A stretch of DNA of 64,000 nt from an uncultured Oscillospiraceae bacterium (GCA_900541905.1 UQLQ01000008.1:8942-72941), one strand, 5' to 3'. Shown: positions 17,313 through 27,177, numbered from the stretch's first letter. Numbers and translations are program-made. Notes: a model not told the origin generated them from the sequence alone.

Positions 17313-18818
17313 TTAGTCTCTTGGTTTCATTGTGGGGAATAGCAATACATCTCGAATAGATGCACTGTCTGTCAATAACATTGCCAAACGGTCAATTCCC
17401 ATACCCATACCACCGGTAGGAGGCATACCATATTCCAACGCTGTAATAAAATCTTCATCAATTTGATTGGCTTCTTCATCACCTTGTTCACGTAATTTCA
17501 TTTGATATTCAAAACGCTCTTTTTGGTCAATTGGGTCATTTAATTCTGTATATGCATTTGCAAATTCGCGGCGTGTAATAAATAACTCAAAACGTTCCAC
17601 CAGTTCAGGTCTGTCTGGTTTCCGTTTTGTCAGTGGAGAAACTTCAACAGGATAATCACAAATAAAGGTTGGTTGTAGAAGTTTTTCTTCTACTTTTTCT
17701 TCAAATGCCAGATTTAAAATATCGCCCCAAACATGATGTTTTTCAACAGGCAAACCCAGTTCTTTTGCCACAGCATGTGCCTTTTCATTGTCGCCTGCAA
17801 ATGTATCAAAATCTACACCTGTGTACTCTTTCACAGCTTCAATCATCGTCAAGCGACGAAATGGTTTTTGCAGATTTACTTCTTCCCCTTGATACGTAAT
17901 AACATCGCTTTCACAAACAGCCTGTGCACAAGCATTGATCAAATTCTCTGTGATATCCATCATACCGTGGTAATCTGTGTAAGCTTCGTACAGTTCAATG
18001 GTAGTAAATTCAGGGTTATGTTTCACGGACATACCTTCATTACGGAATTGGCGTCCAATTTCATACACCTTTTCCATACCGCCTACAATCAAACGTTTCA
18101 GATACAGCTCAGGTGCAATACGCAAAAACAAGTCCATATTTAAAGTATTGTGATGTGTAATAAAAGGTCTGGCAGCAGCACCGCCCGCAATGGTATTTAA
18201 AATAGGAGTTTCTACTTCAATAAATCCTAAGTTATCCAGTACAGAACGCATGGTGCTGATAATTTTGCTGCGTTTGATAAAAGTGTCTTTCACTTCCGGA
18301 TTTACAATCAAATCCACATAGCGTTGACGGTATCTTAAGTCTGTATCCTTAAGTCCATGGAACTTTTCAGGCAATGGAAGCAAAGATTTGGAAAGCAAAC
18401 GAATCGATTTTGCATGTACAGAAATTTCTCCGCGGCGTGTTCTGAACACATATCCCTTTACTTCTGCAATGTCACCTAAATCCCAGTTAGAGAGCCCCTT
18501 GTATACATCCTCTCCAACTTCGTCTATTTTCAAATATACCTGCATTCGTCCGGAACGGTCGTGAATATCCATAAAGCTTGCTTTTCCCATATCACGCCAA
18601 CTCATAATACGACCTGCAATGCACACATCTTTTCCTTCCAACTCTTCAAAACGGTCATGAATTTCCTGTGCACTAATATCTTTATCGCAAGTATTTACAA
18701 AAAACGGATTGTTTCCTTCTGCTTGTAATGCAGCCAATTTATCACGACGAATTTGAAGTAATTCGCTGATATCTTGCTGCTGTTCTTCCACAATAGCCTC
18801 TTTTTCCTTTTCGCTCAT
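17313..18818 (-). CDS. lysS: Lysyl-tRNA synthetase, class II
   Basis: 501-aa enzyme charging tRNA-Lys. An N-terminal OB-fold anticodon domain (about 60-155, with VCIAGRIMSWRDMGKASFMD) is followed by the class II core: motif 2 (GRQFRNEGMSVKHNPEFTTIE, about 265) and motif 3 (GMGIDRLAML near the end). It is located directly downstream of greA, a common pairing in Firmicutes. The greA promoter probably drives both, with partial termination at the hairpin between them. Confidence 0.96.
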   Translation of the reverse strand: MSEKEKEAIVEEQQQDISELLQIRRDKLAALQAEGNNPFFVNTCDKDISAQEIHDRFEELEGKDVCIAGRIMSWRDMGKASFMDIHDRSGRMQVYLKIDEVGEDVYKGLSNWDLGDIAEVKGYVFRTRRGEISVHAKSIRLLSKSLLPLPEKFHGLKDTDLRYRQRYVDLIVNPEVKDTFIKRSKIISTMRSVLDNLGFIEVETPILNTIAGGAAARPFITHHNTLNMDLFLRIAPELYLKRLIVGGMEKVYEIGRQFRNEGMSVKHNPEFTTIELYEAYTDYHGMMDITENLINACAQAVCESDVITYQGEEVNLQKPFRRLTMIEAVKEYTGVDFDTFAGDNEKAHAVAKELGLPVEKHHVWGDILNLAFEEKVEEKLLQPTFICDYPVEVSPLTKRKPDRPELVERFELFITRREFANAYTELNDPIDQKERFEYQMKLREQGDEEANQIDEDFITALEYGMPPTGGMGMGIDRLAMLLTDSASIRDVLLFPTMKPRD

Positions 18819-18857
18819 GTTATACTCTCCCTACTTTAAACTTCTTAAAAAATAAAA

Positions 18858-18884
18858 GGGCAGGGTGAAAAACTCACGCCGCCC
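18858..18884 (-). terminator. Imperfect terminator-like hairpin between greA and lysS
   Basis: On the minus strand a GC-rich imperfect stem (GGGCGGCGTGA with TCACCCTGCCC) is followed by TTTTATTTTTT. Only about 40 bases separate it from lysS, leaving no room for a clear lysS promoter, so it may reduce rather than stop transcription. Confidence 0.6.
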
Positions 18885-18894
18885 CCCTACAATC

Positions 18895-19380
18895 TTACTT
18901 TGAAATACTTAACACTTCATAAAGCATAACACCTGCAGGTACTTCCACTTCTACCTTATCTCCTACAGTATGTCCCAATAGAGATTTTCCGATTAAAGAT
19001 TCATCAGAAATTCTTCCTGCTTTTGGGTTTGCCTCGTTAGAACCTACAATACGGTATTCTTTGATATTGGACTCTCCATTTTTCACCGCAGTTACTTTTA
19101 CTTCCACTTTAGAACCAATATGGATGTTCTCTGTGCTAAGTTCACTTTCGTCAATGACTTGCACGTTTTTCAGCATAACCTCAATATCTGCAATACGTGC
19201 TTCTACAATGGCTTGGTCGTTTTTCGCCTCATCATATTCACTATTTTCAGATAAGTCACCAAATGACAGTGCGACTTTAATTTTCTCTGCAATTTCTTTA
19301 CGTTTGACAGATTTAAGATCTTCCAGTTCTTGCTCCAGCGCTGCAAGGCCCTCTTCTGTCAAAAAAATTGGTTTAGACAT
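18895..19380 (-). CDS. greA: Transcription elongation factor GreA
   Basis: 161-aa factor that rescues backtracked RNA polymerase by stimulating transcript cleavage. The N-terminal coiled coil (1-75) has the family pattern LTEEGLAALEQELEDLKSVKR and the acidic tip with DLSENSEYDEAK (about 42-53). The C-terminal FKBP-like domain ends with the SLLGHTVGDKVEVEVPAG segment. Length and motifs are standard. A near-consensus promoter lies about 90 bases upstream. Confidence 0.96.
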   Translation of the reverse strand: MSKPIFLTEEGLAALEQELEDLKSVKRKEIAEKIKVALSFGDLSENSEYDEAKNDQAIVEARIADIEVMLKNVQVIDESELSTENIHIGSKVEVKVTAVKNGESNIKEYRIVGSNEANPKAGRISDESLIGKSLLGHTVGDKVEVEVPAGVMLYEVLSISK

Positions 19381-19470
19381 ATGTGAATAACCACCTTTAT
19401 GATATTGATATAAAATTGGTGTGTGCTGTATAAATAAAATGCTGTCAGCATTGATTAATACTTATGTTCT

Positions 19471-19499
19471 ATTATAGTAAAAGTGCCGGTATCTGTCAA
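19471..19499 (-). promoter_or_regulatory. greA promoter, near-consensus sigma-A
   Basis: TTGACA (19494-19499) and TATAAT (19471-19476) with exactly 17 bp between them on the minus strand, both hexamers perfect. Confidence 0.88.
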
Positions 19500-19610
19500 T
19501 GATAATTAGGGGTTTAACAAAATACCTACCCCATAAATTTATAATTACAAAAAATAAAGAATGACAAATACAGTGAGAAATTAGAAATAATAATTCTCCT
19601 TTGTAAAACA

Positions 19611-19644
19611 AAAACGATTCTGAATTTAAATTCAGAATCGTTTT
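19611..19644. terminator. Terminator after the M23 peptidase gene
   Basis: Perfect 17-bp palindrome (arms start AAAACGATTCTGAATTT) with a T-run on both sides, six bases past the end of the M23 gene. It can work in both directions. Confidence 0.88.
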
Positions 19645-19650
19645 TAAATG

Positions 19651-21012
19651 TTAAAAATACTTCGGTATGCTTGGATACATATCTTTATAATAATTGTACG
19701 GATCTACTCTTGTACCATTAAGACGGATTTCAAAATGTAAGTGTGCACCAAAAGAATTACCAGTATTTCCAATAAATCCAAGTAAATCGCCCTGATTTAC
19801 ATATTGACCAACACTCACAACCCTACTGCTCATATGAGCGTATATGGTTATAAAGCCATCTCCATGATCCACATAAGCACAAGTTCCATAGCCGCCTCCC
19901 CAGCTATCAGTATTAACATAAACCACTTTACCTGCACGTGCTGCAACAATTGGATTACCGCTACATCCACCTGCCGAAGCAATGTCCCAAGCACCGTGAT
20001 TTCTGCCGTCACTAAAATCAGAGGTCAATCCATTCGTACCGGGAGCAGGCCACATCCAACCAGAAGAACTAATACCCCCACTGATATTGGTACCACCTCC
20101 ACTGGAATTTCCTCCATTATTTGAGCCGCCGTTACCAGAGCCACCAGAGTTACTAGAACCACCGGAGTTTCCAGAATTATCTGATCCACTACCAGAATTA
20201 TTATTTTGGTTTTGCTGCGCTTGTTGCGCTTGTTGTGCATAGTAATCTTCAAACCACTTGTCAACTGCTGCAGCCGCTTCAGCGCTTTGTTCATCTAAAG
20301 CATGTAAATGCTCATTTTCTTGCTCAATATTGGCATTAAGTTCTTCTAATACACGATTGCTTTCTTCCACAAGCGCATTGATTTCTTCCTGCTTTTGGTC
20401 AAGCTCAACTTTAGCATTTGCTACTTCATCACGGTTGGCTTCTATCTCAGCTTTTTCATCTTTAATTTCACTGATAGCTTTTTGCAGGTCTTCAATTAAT
20501 TTTTTATCATGTTCTGTAATGCTCTGCACCACTTCCATGTTGTCCATTAGTTCAGTCGCATTGCTGGAGTGAAGTAAAATTTCTAACGTAGTTGTTTCAC
20601 CTGCAAGATAAATTGCGTTTAGACGTTGACCCAATTGTTCAAAATTTGCGTCGATTTCTTTTTGCTTATCTTCAATTGCAGCTTGTTTTTCAGTAATTTG
20701 AGCATCCAGTACATTAATACGTTCTTGAATTACATATTTTTCTTGTTTTACATTAGCCAACTGTTCATCCAGCGCATTTTTGTACTCTTGCTGCTGTGCT
20801 TGATCAGCTTTCAAGCTTTCCAGCTTCGCGTTGGTTTCTTCTTTTTGCTGTTCAATTTCGTTCTGTTTTTCCTGCAGTTCATCCAAAGAAGATGCCGCGG
20901 AAACAGTAGGAGTCAAATATGTATGCATAATTGGTGCTACGGTAACAGAAACAGCCATAGTAGCAATCAATGCAATTTTAATAATTTTGTTTCTCAAAGT
21001 TTTACAAAGCAA
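19651..21012 (-). CDS. Coiled-coil M23 peptidoglycan hydrolase (EnvC/PcsB-like)
   Basis: 453-aa exported hydrolase. It has a signal peptide (about 1-38), a long coiled coil (about 40-260, repeated Glu/Gln/Lys heptads), a Gly/Ser/Asn linker (about 265-310), and a LytM/M23 domain (about 320-450) with the zinc-binding motifs NHGAWDIASAGG and HLHFEIR. Such proteins are activated by FtsEX to split septal peptidoglycan during division, and here the gene directly follows and overlaps ftsX, supporting that role. The start is non-ATG (TTG 21012, or a TTG five codons later). No rival domain call. Confidence 0.88.
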   Translation of the reverse strand: MLCKTLRNKIIKIALIATMAVSVTVAPIMHTYLTPTVSAASSLDELQEKQNEIEQQKEETNAKLESLKADQAQQQEYKNALDEQLANVKQEKYVIQERINVLDAQITEKQAAIEDKQKEIDANFEQLGQRLNAIYLAGETTTLEILLHSSNATELMDNMEVVQSITEHDKKLIEDLQKAISEIKDEKAEIEANRDEVANAKVELDQKQEEINALVEESNRVLEELNANIEQENEHLHALDEQSAEAAAAVDKWFEDYYAQQAQQAQQNQNNNSGSGSDNSGNSGGSSNSGGSGNGGSNNGGNSSGGGTNISGGISSSGWMWPAPGTNGLTSDFSDGRNHGAWDIASAGGCSGNPIVAARAGKVVYVNTDSWGGGYGTCAYVDHGDGFITIYAHMSSRVVSVGQYVNQGDLLGFIGNTGNSFGAHLHFEIRLNGTRVDPYNYYKDMYPSIPKYF

Positions 21013-21907
21013 TTACCTTACTCCCTTCTTTATTCAAATACTTTCCAATGGAGATTAGACCGCCAACAAGTCCAAATAAAATACCTGCCCCAACAAACGC
21101 TAAAATAGTCCATGGAATGACTGTTGATAACGGCAATGGTATAAACGATGACATCAGGCTGGAAATAACCTTCATTACATAATTGTATGCCAATGCAACC
21201 AAACCACTGGAAATCAAACCGGAAATACATCCGATTAAAGCACCTTCCACTAAAAATGGCACCCTTACAAAACCGTTTGTAGCACCAACCGATTTCATAA
21301 TACTGATTTCCAGTCTTCTGGAGTGCATAGTGACTCGAATGGTATTCGCAATAATAAACAGTGAAACGATACCTAATACAGTTACAACACTGATTGCAAC
21401 AATTTTCACCATAGTGTCCAGTCTTGTTAATTTATTTGCAACTTCGGAATAGTCATTAATTTTTTGTACGCCCTCAATACTTAAAATCTGCTGTGCTGTT
21501 TCTTCATAAATGGATAAATCTTTTAATGAAATTCTAAAGGCATCCGGCAGTGGATTATTTTCTCCCGTTAATCCGGCCAGAATATCGCCATCACCGCCCA
21601 AAGCGTCAATATAGCTCTGCACCGCTTCATCTTTTGAAACAAACTCACAATTCTCTACATTATCAATCGATTTAATTGCTTCTCCTATTTTTACAGATTC
21701 CAAAGTAGGTAATCCATCATCCAGATATACCTGAATGGAGTTTCCTCCCTGGAAAACCTCCATAGCCTTAGCAAGATTCATAGAAAACAGAACTGCAGAG
21801 CCGGTTAATAATAGACAAGAAACCAAAACAGCTATGGAAGCAATTGTCATAGTACGATTAGACCAAGCATTTTTTACGCCTTCTTTAAACAGGTAGCCTA
21901 ATTTCAT
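21002..21907 (-). CDS. ftsX: Cell-division permease-like protein FtsX
   Basis: 301-aa membrane partner of FtsE. It has TM1 near residues 18-40, an extracellular loop (about 45-165) that would touch the hydrolase, and three more TMs (about 170-195, 220-245, 270-292). The MHSRRLEISIMKSVGATNGF segment is the FtsX-family cytoplasmic coupling helix. It overlaps ftsE by ATGA and the M23 gene by 11 bases, so the three are co-translated. Confidence 0.93.
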   Translation of the reverse strand: MKLGYLFKEGVKNAWSNRTMTIASIAVLVSCLLLTGSAVLFSMNLAKAMEVFQGGNSIQVYLDDGLPTLESVKIGEAIKSIDNVENCEFVSKDEAVQSYIDALGGDGDILAGLTGENNPLPDAFRISLKDLSIYEETAQQILSIEGVQKINDYSEVANKLTRLDTMVKIVAISVVTVLGIVSLFIIANTIRVTMHSRRLEISIMKSVGATNGFVRVPFLVEGALIGCISGLISSGLVALAYNYVMKVISSLMSSFIPLPLSTVIPWTILAFVGAGILFGLVGGLISIGKYLNKEGSKVIAL

Positions 21908-22974
21908 CCCTTTGCCACCTCCTTGTCTTTCTCGTCCTCTTCTGTTTCATGTTTTAAAACATTTTCAAGCTCTTCCAATGCATCTTCATAGTGAACAATT
22001 TCGTCCTCATTATCTTCGTCTTCCGACTGAGCCTCCGGTTGAGAAATTGTTTCAACATTTACAATATGTTCTTTTACATGTCCCGGAATATATTCTTTCA
22101 CTTCTTCCGTTTGCTCTTCCGGCTCTTCTTCAGAAGCAACACTGTAACGTTTTAACATTTCCTGATAATCGGAATCGGGATATGTAACTTGTTCTCCTGC
22201 ATCGTCTTCTCGATAATCATCAAGCAAATCATCATCTTGGAATGTATCCTGTTCTTGTTCAGGCGTATTTGGTACCGATGCTCCCCTTACATAAGGCTGC
22301 GGCTGATTTTTCACGTTTGTATCAGCAACCACAACACCGCCGTGAATTTCAATGACACGTTTATGGAAATGCTGAACCAAGTCATGCTCGTGGGTAACCA
22401 TAAGAACAGTGGTACCGCGGCGGTTAATTTCGCTGAGCAAATCTACAATTTCAAAGGATAAATCCGGGTCAACGTTACCTGTAGGTTCGTCTGCAATGAT
22501 AATTTTGGGATTATTCACAAGCGCTCTTGCCAAACCAACACGCTGCTGTTCGCCACCGGAAAGTTCGTGAGGTTTACACTTCATCTTTTTCTCAAGACCA
22601 ACCAATCCGCAAATATAAGGTACACGCTTCTTAATCTCGCGGTTACTTGCCCCTACAACATGCATGGCAAATGCAACATTATCATAAACAGTCATATGGT
22701 CAATCAAGCGGAAATCTTGGAACACAGTTCCCATATTACGTCTGATATACGGTATTTCCCTCTTACGTATTTTTGACAAATTTCGCCCATTGAATATAAT
22801 GTCGCCGGATTCCGGTTTTTCTTCGCACATAATTAACTTCAAAAAAGTACTTTTACCGGCACCGGAGGAACCTACGATAAAAACGAATTCGCCTTTTTCT
22901 ATGTTAATGTTTACATTCTTCAAAGCAACCGCACCATTGGGGTATACTTTGGAGACATTCTTAAACTCTATCAA
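21904..22974 (-). CDS. ftsE: Cell-division ATPase FtsE with long acidic C-terminal tail
   Basis: 356 aa against about 225-230 for typical FtsE. Residues 1-222 are a normal ABC ATPase: Walker A (GSSGAGKSTFL), signature (LSGGEQQRVGLARA), Walker B (IIIADEPTGNVD) and the switch His (VTHEHD). The added part of about 130 residues is dominated by Glu and Asp with no recognised domain and likely disorder. FtsE-FtsX transmits ATP cycles to the extracellular hydrolase encoded next. The tail could bind a basic partner such as a cytoskeletal protein; that is speculation. Confidence 0.93.
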   Translation of the reverse strand: MIEFKNVSKVYPNGAVALKNVNINIEKGEFVFIVGSSGAGKSTFLKLIMCEEKPESGDIIFNGRNLSKIRKREIPYIRRNMGTVFQDFRLIDHMTVYDNVAFAMHVVGASNREIKKRVPYICGLVGLEKKMKCKPHELSGGEQQRVGLARALVNNPKIIIADEPTGNVDPDLSFEIVDLLSEINRRGTTVLMVTHEHDLVQHFHKRVIEIHGGVVVADTNVKNQPQPYVRGASVPNTPEQEQDTFQDDDLLDDYREDDAGEQVTYPDSDYQEMLKRYSVASEEEPEEQTEEVKEYIPGHVKEHIVNVETISQPEAQSEDEDNEDEIVHYEDALEELENVLKHETEEDEKDKEVAKG

Positions 22975-23161
22975 AACAAATTCTCCTCATTGGTAACAAA
23001 ATTCGAGTAAGTTTTTGAAAAAGTGTCAAAACCCACTGATATTATTTACAATCATACCAATGGGTCTTTCTTTTATAATTCTTTTAATGAAAATAGCTGT
23101 AATTATTTTGTAATAATTTTGTTAACTCTGTAGCGACTGGAAATATCAAGAAAAAATAATT

Positions 23162-24247
23162 CTAAAACTTTACAGGATTGAAAGAAAGATACTTTTTCAC
23201 CATTAAAGCAACTTTAAATACAATCGCATCTTCAAACTCACGCAAGTCTAAACCTGTAATTTTTTTAATTTTTTCCAAACGATAAACTAAGGTATTTCTA
23301 TGAACAAAAAGCTTACGGGAAGTTTCTGATACGTTTAAATTATTTTCAAAAAAACGTTGAATGGTAAACAATGTTTCATGATCTAAAGATTCTATGGAAC
23401 CGCGTTTGAATACTTCCTTCAGGAACATATCGCATAAAGTGGTAGGCAATTGATAAATCAAACGAGCAATACCTAAATTATCATAGCTTACAATGGTTTT
23501 TTCCGTATCAAACACTTTGCCTACTTCCATTGCAACCTGAGCTTCTTTAAAGGAGCGCGCCAAATCTTTAATACCCACAACAATGGTACCGATACCAATC
23601 ATACAATGGATATAATATTCGCTGGATAATGTATCTACAATAGAGCTTGCCAGTTTATCCAAGTCTTTCATTTCAATATCGCTGCGTATTTCTTTGACCA
23701 AGGCAATATCAGTTTCATTAATATTGATGATAAAGTCTTTTGTTTTATCAGGGAATAAATTTTGAATGACATCATAAGCGGAAACATCAGATTTATTGGT
23801 AATTTTAATTAACATGCACACACGGCTTACATCCGTATTAAAGCGCAGTTCTCTGGCCTTTAAATAAATATCACCAGGTAAAATGTTATCTAAAATTACA
23901 TTTTTGATAAAATTGCTGCGATCATATTTTTCATCGTAATATTGTTTGATGCTTCCAAGAGAAATTGCCAATAAATTGGCGTATTTTACAGCCTCACTGT
24001 CTGTGCCGGATACAAATACGGCAAACTCCGGTTTGGGACGGCTGCCAAATGATTTATAAGTATAACCGTTTAAAACAAAAGTATCGGTAGAGGCCATTGT
24101 CTCTGCATTTACACTTTCATTTACTTCTCCAATTCTGCCAAGCTCACTGCACGCAATTATAACGGATGTTTCGTCCATAACGCCAATTGTTCTGTCAATG
24201 GCGTCACGCATTTGATGAATCACACCTTGGAATAATCTGTTCGACAT
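23162..24247 (-). CDS. PucR/CdaR-type transcriptional regulator
   Basis: 361-aa cytoplasmic regulator. The C-terminus (about 290-355) is a PucR-type helix-turn-helix: FFENNLNVSETSRKLFVHRN followed by TLVYRLEKIKKITGLDL. The middle resembles a degenerate GGDEF-like domain common in CdaR/PucR proteins. The N-terminus (MDETSVIIACSELGRIG) resembles a sugar-diacid-type sensory module. The start was set at ATG 24247, preceded by GAGGG; five upstream codons are excluded. The target is unknown and no catabolic genes are adjacent. Confidence 0.8.
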   Translation of the reverse strand: MSNRLFQGVIHQMRDAIDRTIGVMDETSVIIACSELGRIGEVNESVNAETMASTDTFVLNGYTYKSFGSRPKPEFAVFVSGTDSEAVKYANLLAISLGSIKQYYDEKYDRSNFIKNVILDNILPGDIYLKARELRFNTDVSRVCMLIKITNKSDVSAYDVIQNLFPDKTKDFIININETDIALVKEIRSDIEMKDLDKLASSIVDTLSSEYYIHCMIGIGTIVVGIKDLARSFKEAQVAMEVGKVFDTEKTIVSYDNLGIARLIYQLPTTLCDMFLKEVFKRGSIESLDHETLFTIQRFFENNLNVSETSRKLFVHRNTLVYRLEKIKKITGLDLREFEDAIVFKVALMVKKYLSFNPVKF

Positions 24248-24491
24248 ATCGTTTTCCCTCACTTTTTTGTAAGAATTGCGTAAAGCAATTTGTTCATGAA
24301 TACCTTAAATTTTTTTAAACATTTGGTAAGTTTGTCACCACAAATATTTATCGTATTATTTATTTTACACAAAGATTACGTTTTTTTCAACCTATTTAGC
24401 ATAAATTCATATGTTTTTTTGAAAAAAGTTTATTTTTCAAAAACTGCCTGTCCATTCTTTTTCCAAAATCTTTTGTGTATTTTGTATATAA

Positions 24492-24523
24492 AAAAAGAAC
24501 TGTCACAATATACAGTTCTTTTT
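24492..24523. terminator. Terminator after the pseudouridine synthase gene
   Basis: 12-bp stem (AAAAAGAACTGT / ACAGTTCTTTTT) with an 8-base loop and U-rich end, 4 bases after the stop. Confidence 0.85.
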
Positions 24524-24527
24524 ACGA

Positions 24528-25241
24528 TTATTTATGAAAAATTGCAGCTCTTTCTTGTTCCGTTAATTCCCGTGTTTCTCCTCTATGTAAATCTGTGTCC
24601 AACTGTAGATTTCCTATTTGAATTCTTTCCAAATACATCACTTGTTTGCCTCTCGCTAAAAACATTCGTTTGACTTGGTGAAACTTGCCCTCACAAATAG
24701 TCACCTTTGCCCATGGTTCCCCATCCTTTTCCAAACGTTCCAAATGCGCAGGCAAACAATGCAGGTCACCAATCACAATTCCCGTTTCAAATGCAGTGAT
24801 ATCTTCATCTGTCACAGGGACATCCAATTTTGCATGGTACACCTTAGATACGTTACTTTTGGGAGACAACATTTTATGTGCAAAATCCCCATCATCTGTA
24901 ATAATTAAAAGTCCCTCCGTATCGCGGTCCAGTCTTCCTGCGGGAAATAACCCACGGCGGCGATATACTTCAGGCAATAAGTCCAGTACTGTTTGCATAC
25001 GGCTGTCCCTAGCTGCACTTAGTACCCCTGCGGGTTTGTTCATCATAAGATATAAATGGCGTTTAAATTGCAGCGGAATACCATTGACACAAATTTCATC
25101 AATGTCTCCATCCACTTTCGTATCAGATTTTTTCACAACAAGGCCATTTACCGTAATTGTCCCTTTCCGTATCAGCAATCCCACGTCTTTTCTGCTTCCT
25201 ATATTTTGAGATGCAAGAATTTTATCCAAACGTTCTTTCAT
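24528..25241 (-). CDS. rsuA: RsuA-family 16S rRNA pseudouridine synthase
   Basis: 237-aa enzyme. The N-terminal S4 RNA-binding domain (about 1-50, MKERLDKILASQNIGSRKDV) is followed by a catalytic domain with the active Asp in RLDRDTEGLLIITDDG (about 103) and MNKPAGVL. Length and layout match RsuA, which modifies U516 of 16S rRNA, although RluF-like enzymes are similar. The start was placed at ATG 25241, preceded by GGAG; an 18-codon extension lacks a ribosome site. Confidence 0.88.
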   Translation of the reverse strand: MKERLDKILASQNIGSRKDVGLLIRKGTITVNGLVVKKSDTKVDGDIDEICVNGIPLQFKRHLYLMMNKPAGVLSAARDSRMQTVLDLLPEVYRRRGLFPAGRLDRDTEGLLIITDDGDFAHKMLSPKSNVSKVYHAKLDVPVTDEDITAFETGIVIGDLHCLPAHLERLEKDGEPWAKVTICEGKFHQVKRMFLARGKQVMYLERIQIGNLQLDTDLHRGETRELTEQERAAIFHK

Positions 25242-25307
25242 ATTTCCATACGCTCCTGTTATCAGTCGCTTTATTTTATCATACTTTTCCTGCAAGAGAA
25301 AGCCTTA

Positions 25308-25892
25308 TCAGTCTGTTGGATACGCCGTGGTGGGAATTTCTCCTTTGGATTGCTGCGAAGCCTCCTCAATCTCAGATGCTATCATAGAACCGGATAATGG
25401 ATTGGTCTCCTGTGAGCCTTCTCCCATAAAACCATACATGAACCCATCTAACTCGGCAGAGCTGATATCGCCTCCTATGACTTTATCATGATAAATTAGC
25501 AGTGTTGCATGCACAATGGTATCCTGCCGCTGATAATTTGTAATTTGATATACCACTTTTTTCACTGTTTTTCCTGCATATTTGGTAAGGTCCATTCCTT
25601 GTGTTTTTTGTAATTCATTGTAGCGTTCGTACACCTGATTGAACTGTTGAGGAATGACAATTTCCTCAATAGATACGGGTTCCTGCTCTACTTCCCATCC
25701 AAATTGTTTTAAAAAGTCGATTCTTTGTTCGTTTTCCCCGGCTTGTATCGAATATTGTGCGCCTGCCACCATAACCCATGTTTCTCCTTTAAAATTAAAA
25801 TAAATAATCACGGATACAATGATAGCTGCAATGATTCCCAAAATAACAATAACCGTTAATTTTATTTTCGGTTTTATGGAACATATCAACAC
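25308..25892 (-). CDS. DUF4830-like membrane-anchored protein
   Basis: About 194 aa. It has a single N-terminal TM (KLTVIVILGIIAAIIVSVII, about 10-30) and an extracytoplasmic domain whose central part (QRIDFLKQFGWEVEQEPVSI, then IVIPQQFNQVYERYNELQK) looks like the DUF4830 family of Clostridia. The likely start is GTG 25892, after AAAGGTGTGG; an ATG 13 codons earlier has no ribosome site. Function unknown. Confidence 0.65.
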   Translation of the reverse strand: MLICSIKPKIKLTVIVILGIIAAIIVSVIIYFNFKGETWVMVAGAQYSIQAGENEQRIDFLKQFGWEVEQEPVSIEEIVIPQQFNQVYERYNELQKTQGMDLTKYAGKTVKKVVYQITNYQRQDTIVHATLLIYHDKVIGGDISSAELDGFMYGFMGEGSQETNPLSGSMIASEIEEASQQSKGEIPTTAYPTD

Positions 25893-26025
25893 AATAACCA
25901 CACCTTTCCATAATAAAATCATATGTTCCATAAAGAACCATCATGACTGAAAAGCGTGAATCTTTTCCCTTTTTCTTTTATGTGCGGTTTATGTTACATA
26001 AATAGAAAACGCGATAAAGAAAAAA

Positions 26026-26047
26026 GAACTTTTCAAACGAAAAGTTC
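26026..26047 (-). terminator. Terminator after the Ig-like gene
   Basis: 9-bp stem (GAACTTTTC / GAAAAGTTC, 4-base loop) followed by TTTTTTC on the minus strand, 10 bases past the stop. Confidence 0.8.
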
Positions 26048-26057
26048 CTGTTCTTTC

Positions 26058-27011
26058 TTATTGATAGAGCACATAAATATGATACTCTCCATTATTATCC
26101 GCTTTTAACAGAATATTAAAACGATGCCCATCCATACTGCCGGTACTGCTTGTTACTGACTGAGCCGCATTATCAATCATCCAAGCACATTTGCTCCAAA
26201 GTGATTCCGGTGCATCTTGATACCAGCCGTCTCCTGTATATTCTTCAAAATATTCAGCAGAATCAGCCGACAACGCAGTATCCAACGTAAATCCTTTTCC
26301 TATTCCGTAAGCTACCATATCTGCATAAATAGCATCTTTGTCGTAAGGGGCATCATAAGCGGTTTTTGCACGTACCGTTACAACACAAGCAGAAGATTTT
26401 CCATTGGAGGTAGTCGCTGTAATCACTGCCACACCCGGAGATTTTCCTGTTACTACACCGCTTTCTACGGTTGCTACAGATTCATTGCTGCTTTTCCATG
26501 TTATCTTTTTATCCGTTGCCTGATTAGGATATACTTCTGCTGTTAGTGTCACTGTTTTTCCTACCAACAACTTTTTGTCTACAGCATCCAAGGATACCTT
26601 ACCTACAGCGGTTGTTGTGTTGTTTTGACCATTGTTTGTACCGTTTCCGCCATTATCTGTACCGCCATTGGTATTTCCTCCCTCTAAGCTTCCTTGCGTA
26701 CCGGTTCCACCTGTCACTCCGTCATAATTCGGATCGATATAAACAGGTTTTTGTACACCGCCGCCTTCTGCAAGTTCACTCTCTGTTGAAGAAGTATCCT
26801 CCATAGAACTGACTTCACTGGCATCACCTGAGGCCGGCTGGTCTTTTCCCGGCTGTCCTCCTGCCAGAAAAATGGAACATAATGTAACAATTAAAACAAT
26901 GAGAATGCATACAATAACTGTAATGATAATGGCAATCTTTCTTTTTTTATGATGGTCCGTCGGCACTTTTGGCTCTGTGGACGCCTTTGGCAATTGTTCT
27001 TTTTCGCTCAT
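26058..27011 (-). CDS. Membrane-anchored Ig-like (BIG2) domain protein
   Basis: 317-aa surface protein. A short cytoplasmic N-terminus is followed by a TM helix (about 28-50, IAIIITVIVCILIVLIVTLC), a Gly/Asn/Thr linker (about 60-130), then one bacterial Ig-like group 2 domain (about 135-215: KVSLDAVDKKLLVGKTVTLT, then ITWKSSNESVATV and GVAVITATTSNGK). The last 100 residues form an unrecognised domain with several Trp and Tyr residues. ATG 27011 has AAGGAG 8 bases upstream, and a 30-codon upstream extension is discarded. Cell-surface binding is plausible; nothing more can be said. Confidence 0.75.
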   Translation of the reverse strand: MSEKEQLPKASTEPKVPTDHHKKRKIAIIITVIVCILIVLIVTLCSIFLAGGQPGKDQPASGDASEVSSMEDTSSTESELAEGGGVQKPVYIDPNYDGVTGGTGTQGSLEGGNTNGGTDNGGNGTNNGQNNTTTAVGKVSLDAVDKKLLVGKTVTLTAEVYPNQATDKKITWKSSNESVATVESGVVTGKSPGVAVITATTSNGKSSACVVTVRAKTAYDAPYDKDAIYADMVAYGIGKGFTLDTALSADSAEYFEEYTGDGWYQDAPESLWSKCAWMIDNAAQSVTSSTGSMDGHRFNILLKADNNGEYHIYVLYQ

Positions 27012-27177
27012 TTCAAACTCCTTCTCAATCAAATCATATGTAACTATGCCAATACAATATGAAAACGCTATTATTTTAACATAGTACAGCCGATTTTTCA
27101 ACGAAAAATTATACTAATAGTAAAAACTAAGATGAATATTCCATTTGTATGCGTTTTTGATACCATAAATTCCATAT

